Assembly (NCBI GenBank): GCA_041666465.1
Contig: JBAYGX010000033.1
Span: 1-13,725 of the forward strand
Direction: 5' to 3'
DNA length: 13,725 nt
Origin: XYC2-FULL-41-22 sp041666465
Lineage (GTDB): Bacteria > Patescibacteriota > Gracilibacteria > UBA1369 > UBA12470
In this document: piece after piece, positions 1 to 5,076 of the stretch
Numbering within the stretch: position 1 is the stretch's first letter
Layout of the letters: each line of letters opens with the position of its first letter
The notes under the pieces: generated by a model
What the model saw: only the letters and a program-made list of their open reading frames with translations
Told to the model about the DNA's origin: nothing
Database searches by the model: none
Made by a program: the position numbers and the translations under genes

Positions 1-526
1 GCATGAACTCCATGCTTGTCATCAAGTTGTAAAATTCCTCTTCGGTTTGTTCGGCGCTTGTATTCTCGTAATTTTTGTCCGCAAGCGCGATGTTGTGGGC
101 GACTCTTCTGAATAAATCTTCCGGTGATTCCGTTATTCGACCTTCTTTATCGCGCAATAAATATCTTCTTTCAAGAACTTGTAATGCATTGAGGCTTAAT
201 GGGAGTTTCGTTGTTTTGCCCATTATTGCCTTCTGTCTGTCGCGTATTTCGGTTTGTTTTTGTCTGTATAAAATATATGCCTTTGCCGTTTTCGCGTGTT
301 TGCGTTCAATCAACATGTTTTCGACCAAATCTTGAACTTGTTCGACGGTTGGATTGCTTTTGCCTTTGAAAAGAATATTTAGGAGTTTTTCGACTTCTAC
401 TGCAATTTCTTCAGCAATCGACCTGTCTTCTCCTCCAACTGACTGAGCGGCTTTCCAAATCGCTTCAGCTATTTTGTCGTGATTGAAATCGACTAATGTG
501 CCGTCTCTTTTGATGATTTTTTTCAT
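1..526 (-). CDS. nrdJ: Class II (adenosylcobalamin-dependent) ribonucleotide reductase, N-terminal part
   Basis: Reading leftward from the ATG at 526-524 gives 175 residues with no stop before the window edge, so only the N-terminus is here. Residues 1-92 look like an ATP-cone: the start MKKIIKRDGTLVDFNHDKI and the later block MLIERKHAKTAKAYILYR are typical of this allosteric nucleotide-binding module. Residues about 108-175 (LSLNALQVLERRYL, then ESPEDLFRRVAHNIALAD, ending SMEFM) match the start of the class II RNR catalytic domain, which reduces ribonucleotides to deoxyribonucleotides with B12 as radical source. The cysteines and loops that would prove the class lie outside the window, so another ATP-cone RNR cannot be fully excluded. 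No Shine-Dalgarno sequence precedes the start. The upstream NrdR operator supports the RNR identity independently. Confidence 0.85.
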   Translation of the reverse strand, partial: MKKIIKRDGTLVDFNHDKIAEAIWKAAQSVGGEDRSIAEEIAVEVEKLLNILFKGKSNPTVEQVQDLVENMLIERKHAKTAKAYILYRQKQTEIRDRQKAIMGKTTKLPLSLNALQVLERRYLLRDKEGRITESPEDLFRRVAHNIALADKNYENTSAEQTEEEFYNLMTSMEFM

Positions 527-829
527 GGTTTTATTTGTAATTTATTTTTTAGTTTTTTACGATTGAGATTGCATTATGGTAATCGCCTATTGGTGAGTTG
601 CTTATATTATTTATCCCTTCGGGACTGTTCGCAATCAGGCTTATAGTAGTGGGCCGTTCGCTTCGCTACCGGCCTGTTAGTGGCAACGCGAAAAAAAAGA
701 GGTCGTTTTGATGAAATTTTCGTGTCGATGCGCTTCTTTGCGCCGGTCGATAAATAGGAATCCTCGTGAGTTATCTTAGAACATAATTATTCGGTCTTTG
801 CCACAATACATTGTGTGTTTTCCTTCTTC
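527..829 (-). other. Long structured 5' leader of nrdJ
   Basis: If transcription starts near 829-830, as the promoter at 837-865 implies, the nrdJ mRNA has a leader of about 300 nt. It holds a T8 run (minus-strand sense) at 691-698, a GCGC/GCGC hairpin around 729-742, and the GGCCG...CGGCC hairpin of the repeat at 631-676. I found no open frame of convincing quality in it. I looked for cobalamin riboswitch core motifs, because the enzyme needs B12, and did not recognise them. The role of the leader is unknown. Confidence 0.4.
631..676. repeat. Dispersed palindromic repeat, copy A
   Basis: This 46-nt stretch begins GCAATCA, continues GCTTATAGTA, and ends in a GGCCG...CGGCC hairpin followed by TG. 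It recurs in the same orientation at 12372-12406, more than 11 kb away. Copy A has a 10-bp insert, TCGCTTCGCT, in the loop of the terminal hairpin, which copy B lacks. It lies in the nrdJ leader. Confidence 0.6.
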
Positions 830-848
830 GACCCCCAATATATTGAAG
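801..848 (-). promoter_or_regulatory. Pair of NrdR boxes upstream of nrdJ
   Basis: Box 1 (801-816) has the core CAATACATTG inside the palindrome CACAAT-AC-ATTGTG and agrees with the usual 16-bp NrdR consensus (acaCwAtATaTwGtgt) at 14 of 16 positions. Box 2 (833-848) has the perfect core CAATATATTG. The two cores start at 804 and 836, exactly 32 bp or three helical turns apart, which is the known arrangement for NrdR, the ATP/dATP-sensing repressor of ribonucleotide reductase genes. A weaker third core, CAATATATTT, lies at 863-872. Box 2 covers the -10 element and box 1 lies just after the predicted start of transcription, as expected for repression. Confidence 0.85.
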
Positions 849-865
849 CTCCCGCATGCTTGCAA
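837..865 (-). promoter_or_regulatory. Promoter of nrdJ
   Basis: On the minus strand TTGCAA (860-865), a 17-bp spacer and TATATT (837-842) form a good sigma-70-type promoter, with transcription predicted to begin near 829-830. The -10 element lies inside the second NrdR box. The match of spacing, orientation and operator position makes this more than a chance hit in AT-rich DNA. Confidence 0.7.
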
Positions 866-911
866 TATATTTTTTTCAAAGCGAATTTACAGGCGAGTGG
901 AATGTTTCGAG

Positions 912-1013
912 AGAAAGCAGAGTTACAGAATTACAGAGTTGCAAAGAAAAGAGTTGCAGATTGAATTCCTCTTCTCTCCATCTGTAACTCTGTAATTCTG
1001 CTTTCTGTAATTC
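912..1013. repeat. Inverted block of octamer repeats downstream of speB
   Basis: The left arm (912-940) is built from variants of AGTTACAG/AATTACAG, and the right arm (986-1006, with further units to 1013) from CTGTAACT/CTGTAATT. A 21-nt right arm pairs perfectly with the left arm except for one extra 8-nt unit, which forms a bulge. The space between contains a second, weaker pairing of AGAAAAGAG with CTCTTCTCT. The block starts directly after the speB stop codon and before the nrdJ promoter. It could act as a transcription barrier, but no U-run follows, so it is not a classical intrinsic terminator. Confidence 0.65.
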
Positions 1014-1844
1014 TTACACCAAACTCATTACATAATACGCCAATTTTGCCGCTAGGAAGTCAGAAGCTTTTTCGTTCGGATTTGGTGCGAGTTCAACTAT
1101 GTCGAATCCCACTATTTTCTTTTTTTTGGTAACTTCTCTTATTAACTCCAGAACTTCATACCAGCCCAAACCTCCCGGTTCAGGTGTGCCTGTTGAAGGT
1201 AATATCGAAGGGTCAAAAACATCCAGATCGATAGTTAAGTAGACCTTATTGGTCAATAAAGAGACAGCTTTTTTGATCCAGTCCGTTTTTCCGTGGATTT
1301 TGTGTGCGAAGAAAACTCTTTTTTTGTTGATGTTTTTCTTTTCAGCCGTGTCCATGCTTCTTATGCCAACCTGGACTACAGGACAAATCTCTTTTGCTCG
1401 TGCCATTATGCATGCGTGATTGTTTTTTGATCCAAGATATTCATCTCTCATGTCGCTGTGAGCATCAAGTTGTAGAACGGAGATTTTTTCGGTATTTGCA
1501 TGAGCTTTTATTGCCCCTATGCTTACAGAATGTTCTCCGCCAAGCAGTACGGTGATTTTTTTGTTTTTTAGGTGCTTCAAAGTAATTTTTTCGACGGCTT
1601 TTACCATTTTTTCCGGAGATGAGTTTTCTGTAACAGGTTTGTCTGTGAATATACCTTTTCTGTAAGGTTCGCAGTCGCTTTCTATATCAAAAAGTTCCAT
1701 ATTTGCCGAGGCTTCGAGAATTGCGGCAGGTCCTTTGTCAGATCCTTTGCCCCATGTGCTTGTGCCGTCGTACGGTACGGGGATTATCACGAATTTTGCT
1801 TTTTCGTAATCTGTATATGGTTTTGGGATGTCGCCGAAGTGCAT
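1014..1844 (-). CDS. speB: Agmatinase / arginase-family ureohydrolase
   Basis: This 276-residue protein has the full metal site of the ureohydrolase family. GGEHS (102-106) and DAHSD (127-131) supply His and Asp ligands to the two metal ions, His143 follows in NNHACIM, DLDVFDP (206-212) supplies two more Asp, and TPEPGGL (219-225) is the conserved loop after it. The length fits agmatinase. Agmatinase splits agmatine into putrescine and urea in the cytoplasm. The family alone does not separate agmatinase, arginase and formiminoglutamase; the neighbouring arginine decarboxylase-like gene 86 bp upstream on the same strand makes agmatinase the best call. The start at 1844 gives a normal N-terminus (MHFGDIPKPY) and has no Shine-Dalgarno sequence, only a C-run before ATG. 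Confidence 0.85.
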   Translation of the reverse strand: MHFGDIPKPYTDYEKAKFVIIPVPYDGTSTWGKGSDKGPAAILEASANMELFDIESDCEPYRKGIFTDKPVTENSSPEKMVKAVEKITLKHLKNKKITVLLGGEHSVSIGAIKAHANTEKISVLQLDAHSDMRDEYLGSKNNHACIMARAKEICPVVQVGIRSMDTAEKKNINKKRVFFAHKIHGKTDWIKKAVSLLTNKVYLTIDLDVFDPSILPSTGTPEPGGLGWYEVLELIREVTKKKKIVGFDIVELAPNPNEKASDFLAAKLAYYVMSLV

Positions 1845-1903
1845 GGGGAAGTAGTTAGTAGCTAGTAGTAAGTATTAAGGGGAGAAGAGAAGAGGGGAAA
1901 GAG

Positions 1904-1916
1904 GTCGCTTCGCGAC
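1904..1916. repeat. Small palindrome GTCGC-TTC-GCGAC between speA and speB
   Basis: A perfect 5-bp stem with a 3-nt loop lies in the 86-bp gap between the two polyamine genes. The identical palindrome in reverse sense is at 10468-10480. GGCCTG follows at 1918-1923, as in the longer repeats at 631-676 and 12372-12406. The rest of the gap is purine-rich on the plus strand and holds no gene. Confidence 0.5.
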
Positions 1917-1930
1917 TGGCCTGCGGCGAC

Positions 1931-3374
1931 TTACCAACCAAACAATTTACCAACATCATCCGGTGTTTCCCTCTTTCTTACAACTGTTACATCGCCATTC
2001 TGTACTACCACTTTTGCAGGTGTAGCGTTTAGACAGTGATGACATGCGAATCCATCTTGGTAATTCCCGGTATCAAGGAATGCTATGTATTGAGGTGTGC
2101 CGTTTTCCAGGTCTTCGAGGCGGGGGAGAAGTATGTAATTTCCACCGGCTGTATATTTGTCATCCGAGTCGCAAGAAAGTCCGCCAAGCCAAGTACGAGT
2201 CATTTTTTTATTTCGTGCATTATTTACTGCGACAACATGCCATTGTTTATGAATCGACCATGTATCTAACAGTTGCGTTTGGAAACTTCCATCTATTACA
2301 TACCATTTTTTCGCCATTGCTTTTGGTATGGCTTTTTCACTTACAATTGAAAATACTGTTATTTGAGCAGGTGCTGCAACATGGCTACCCCATTCGCATA
2401 TTATATTTGGTGGTTGTAGTTCGTTTTCGCGGCAATATTTTTCCATGAAGCTGACAATTCTATATACAAGCCTTTTTACCGGATACATCGGTTTCCCGTA
2501 ATAATTACTTGGGAAGCCGCCGCCCATGTCTATTGTGTCGAGGGAAGGGTTTATTTTTTTTAATCTTGCATATATATCCATGGCTTTTTTCAGAGGTTTA
2601 AGCACATCGCTTTCTTTTTTGATTTCCGATCCAGTGTGATAGTGGAGCATTGTCAGGTTCCTGATCTTTTCAACTGCAAAAACATCATCAATCGATAATC
2701 CGAATCGCTCAATTTTTTTATCCCAATAAGAGTCTACTTTTACGCCAATATCGACTCTTACGCCGACTTGTCCTCTGAATTTTTTTAGTAATTCCAGTTC
2801 GGATAAATCTTCTATTATTGGGACTATGTCCAGACCGTTGCTTTTAAGTTCGGCTATAAGTTCAAGATATTGCTGTGTTTTTGGACCGTTGCAGACAACT
2901 TTTATATGTGAATTGAATCTGTGTTGTTGCCATAATCTTTTTACCACCCACAATTCATTTGCAGAGGTTATTTCGAGATTGCCGCCTTCGCTTATAATCG
3001 GTAAGACGAACTCGCGACTTTGATTCACTTTCATCGGGTAATGATAGTAGAACTGACCTTTGTATTTGTATTCGCGAATCGCGTCGTCGAAAGTATCCAT
3101 CAAGTCTTCAACTCGTTGTTCGATAACATACGGCATCATTATTTTGAGCGGTGTGCCGTATTTTTCTGCAAGCTCGCGAACATTGTATTGGTAATTGCCT
3201 TCGTTAATTACAAGTTCCCCTTCTTTCGTTAAATCGAAATACTGGGTGTTGAATTCTTTGCGACCGAGCTTCCAGAACTTTTTGAAATTTTTCGCTTTTT
3301 TTGCGTGTTTCGCTTTCGTTTCCAGTAGCTTGTTATATTGATAACGATTTTTCGTATACCAGGTTTATTTTCAT
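1931..3374 (-). CDS. speA: Arginine decarboxylase-like PLP enzyme (fold III), apparent frameshift near the start
   Basis: The frame opening at ATG 3139 gives 402 residues with fold III PLP-decarboxylase features: FYYHYPMKVNQ, whose Lys (residue 37 from that ATG) should carry PLP, then HYHTGSE, the glycine loop DMGGGFPSNYYG and, near the end, DTGNYQDGF. Known SpeA makes agmatine from arginine; a related substrate is possible. Homology continues upstream of that ATG: the same frame stays open to a TAA at 3367-3365 and encodes conserved-looking text (FWKLGRKEFN, INEGNYQYNVRELAEKYGTP) just before the PLP domain. No ATG, GTG or TTG occurs in this 75-codon extension. An ATG at 3374-3372 is one base out of frame; removing one A of the A5 run at 3348-3352 would join it, giving about 480 residues. 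So the gene is frameshifted, mis-assembled or uses a rare start. It is shorter than classical SpeA (over 600 residues). Best read as upstream partner of speB. Confidence 0.75.
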
Positions 3375-3403
3375 AGCGCAAGAAGATTCTTTAATTAAAA
3401 AGC

Positions 3404-3432
3404 TTGCAAAATTTCTTATTAGGAACTATTAT
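3404..3432 (+). promoter_or_regulatory. Promoter of the micro-gene
   Basis: TTGCAA (3404-3409), a 17-bp spacer and TATTAT (3427-3432) form a plausible sigma-70 promoter reading right. Transcription would start near 3439, giving a 30-nt leader before the microORF. It is divergent from speA. The support comes from how well promoter, ORF and terminator line up in about 150 bp. Confidence 0.5.
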
Positions 3433-3468
3433 CATTAGTGAAGTAATAATTTTTAACCTTTTAACACT

Positions 3469-3501
3469 ATGGGTGGAGGATGCGGCGGTGGTTGCAAGTA
3501 A
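3469..3501 (+). CDS. Ten-residue Gly/Cys microORF in its own transcription unit
   Basis: ATG at 3469-3471 to TAA at 3499-3501 encodes MGGGCGGGCK, six Gly and two Cys in ten residues, with a CxxxxC arrangement that could bind a metal or form a disulfide. It is the only start-to-stop frame between a good promoter and a strong terminator, and the transcript would be about 115-120 nt. The leader has AACCTTTTAACACT before ATG, close to the AACCTTTT before RNase Y, and no Shine-Dalgarno sequence. I do not know a family with this sequence. There is no downstream plus-strand gene, so it is not a leader peptide for an attenuator of the usual kind. It may equally be an sRNA whose ORF is accidental. Confidence 0.45.
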   Translation: MGGGCGGGCK

Positions 3502-3515
3502 TGTTGCGATCTTGT

Positions 3516-3557
3516 GAGGCGCTTATAGAAGTCAAATCTTTAAGCGCCTCCTTTTTT
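3516..3557 (+). terminator. Strong intrinsic terminator after the micro-gene
   Basis: A perfect 10-bp stem, GAGGCGCTTA (3516-3525) with TAAGCGCCTC (3541-3550), has a 15-nt loop and is followed by C and T6 (3552-3557) on the plus strand. There is no U-run on the other side, so it ends a rightward transcript. That transcript can only be the micro-gene unit. The right arm overlaps the last codons and stop of the lamin-tail gene, which is read the opposite way. Confidence 0.85.
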
Positions 3558-4997
3558 GTATTCGTATATGGTAAGTATTATTGCGATTATTGCCGTAGTT
3601 ATGTATGGAAGAAATCTTTTGTAAAGAGAATTTTCGGTTTGTCCGATTTTGACTGTTGATTGTGATTCATTTCCGTTTTCAGTTTCGAAACTTGTTATTT
3701 CATTTTTGTTGTCGGAAATTTTATAAGTTAGTTCGATTTTTGTATTTGGCGCGAATGATGTTTTTTTTAGTTCTCCGGAAATTTCCAATGTTGATGTGTC
3801 GAATTCGTAATCTTGCGTTGTAATTGTTTCGTTTTCGAATCCGATTATTTCCGTTTCTATGCTGTATAATATTTCGCTGCTTGTGTCTTTTGTGGGTTCG
3901 GCCCATTGCCATTCTTCATATGAATCAAGTGTTGCCTGATCGATTATTGTTATAAGTTGATATGAAAATCCTTTTTGTGTTGTTTCGTATGATATAGAGT
4001 CTATTTCTTCATCTGTTGATGTGAGTATCCTTGCGGAATCCGAGTCGTTATTCAGGCTCAATTTCGATTCGGTTTTTTCGATTGATTTATATTCAAATGG
4101 TCCAAGCGTTATCCCCGAAAGATCATAAGGGTTGCTTCCGTCTTCCGAATCGTCCAGGAAAAGTCCGTTTAATGAAATTTCTTCTTGGCTTGTGTTTTTA
4201 ATCTCGATCCATTCTGTTTCTCCTTTTTCCGGACTTGGCATGATTTCCGTGATGATAACAGATGTGACTGGTTCACTTTCCTTTGTTAAGGTATCTATCA
4301 AGTAAATGATTTCATCTTCTTTTGCATTTTCATATGATGTTTCTGAAATTATATTTTTCTCCATATCTAAAATTCGTACGGAATCTCCCGAATTATTTAA
4401 GGTGATTCCTGATTCGCTGTCGGTTATTTTTCTGCAGTCGGTAGGGTAGAGCATGTCTGATAATTGGAAAGGGTCGCTTCCTTCCTCGGAGTCATCCAGA
4501 AAGTAATTGTTTAAATTTATTGACGAGTTTGAATTGTTGCAGATTTTTATCCATTCATTTCCTTCGTCCGTGCCTTCAGGATTCGGTAAGATTTCGGTAA
4601 TTACGGGAGGGTTTTCGTTGGTTGTGTTTTCCGAGTATCCACGATTTTCTTCTGCATTGTCTATTTCGAGAGTGATTATCGGCTCCAGATTTTTATCCAA
4701 AATTCTAACTTCATCACTATTGTTGTTAATCGATATTCCGGTTTCTTGAGACATCAGAGTTATCTCGCCCAGTGGAGCGATGGAATATCCGGTTAGTTTA
4801 AAAGGACTGCTTTCACCTTCGCGATCGTCCAAATACAGTTCGCTCAAATCCAATTCGAAATTGCCGGTGTTTTTCATGATTATATATTCCGTATTGATGT
4901 CTTGACCGGATGGATTTGGAAAAACTTCCGCTATTTCAAGTGGGATTGCTTCGGCTGATGCTATTTGTATGAATAAAAGTAAAAATACCTTAAGCAT
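3540..4997 (-). CDS. Secreted membrane-anchored protein with three lamin-tail domains
   Basis: A signal peptide (residues 1-17, hydrophobic stretch VFLLLFIQIASA then EA) is followed by three repeats of the lamin-tail (LTD) type at about 20-112, 131-222 and 247-340. Each has the block P(N/S)PxG...E(W/Y)I.I.N, then LDD(R/S)E.G(S)..P(F/Y).L, then I.(L)NN..D..RIL, so they are clear internal copies. A Ser/Thr/Glu-rich region of about 120 residues follows, and residues 462-479 form one C-terminal membrane helix ending in KKGGA on the cytoplasmic side. LTD domains are Ig-like folds used by bacteria in extracellular adhesion or enzyme modules. No enzyme domain is visible, so a structural or adhesive surface role is inferred. 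It lies between a terminator-bounded SLH-propeller gene and the convergent micro-gene. Confidence 0.8.
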   Translation of the reverse strand: MLKVFLLLFIQIASAEAIPLEIAEVFPNPSGQDINTEYIIMKNTGNFELDLSELYLDDREGESSPFKLTGYSIAPLGEITLMSQETGISINNNSDEVRILDKNLEPIITLEIDNAEENRGYSENTTNENPPVITEILPNPEGTDEGNEWIKICNNSNSSINLNNYFLDDSEEGSDPFQLSDMLYPTDCRKITDSESGITLNNSGDSVRILDMEKNIISETSYENAKEDEIIYLIDTLTKESEPVTSVIITEIMPSPEKGETEWIEIKNTSQEEISLNGLFLDDSEDGSNPYDLSGITLGPFEYKSIEKTESKLSLNNDSDSARILTSTDEEIDSISYETTQKGFSYQLITIIDQATLDSYEEWQWAEPTKDTSSEILYSIETEIIGFENETITTQDYEFDTSTLEISGELKKTSFAPNTKIELTYKISDNKNEITSFETENGNESQSTVKIGQTENSLYKRFLPYITTAIIAIILTIYEYKKGGA

Positions 4998-5018
4998 GTA
5001 GGGTATTTTTACTTATTC
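4971..5018 (-). promoter_or_regulatory. Hairpin presenting the start codon of the lamin-tail gene
   Basis: GGTATTTTTACTTATTC (5002-5018) pairs over 17 bp with 4971-4989, with one 2-nt bulge. The 12-nt loop (4990-5001) holds the start codon at 4995-4997. In the mRNA the AUG would sit in the loop and the first codons of the signal peptide would form one side of the stem. It could be an RNA switch for translation or a DNA operator dyad. Confidence 0.6.
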
Positions 5019-5024
5019 ACATTA

Positions 5025-5069
5025 AAAAAAGATGAAAAAGTGCAAGGGAGCGCTTCGCTTCCCTTGCAC
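5025..5069 (-). terminator. Intrinsic terminator of the SLH-propeller gene
   Basis: Arms 5040-5049 (GTGCAAGGGA) and 5060-5069 (TCCCTTGCAC) pair over 10 bp, and on the minus strand the stem is followed by T5 (5035-5039) and further on T7 (5024-5030). It begins 7 bp after the stop codon at 5077-5079. The loop contains GCTTCGC, as do several palindromes in this window. Confidence 0.8.
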
Positions 5070-5076
5070 CTACCGG

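Noticed and set aside
527..829. Cobalamin riboswitch in the nrdJ leader
   Set aside because: GCCACT occurs on the minus strand, but the surrounding conserved core and pairing pattern of the riboswitch could not be recognised.
798..995. 65-codon plus-strand ORF upstream of nrdJ
   Set aside because: It runs through the NrdR boxes, the nrdJ promoter and the octamer inverted repeat, starts with a non-ATG codon and has no recognisable protein features.
3501..3656. ORF overlapping the microORF stop (TAATG), with YYCDYC resembling a zinc finger
   Set aside because: It runs through the terminator and is antisense to the lamin-tail gene's membrane helix; the Cys pattern is a reading shadow of that coding strand.
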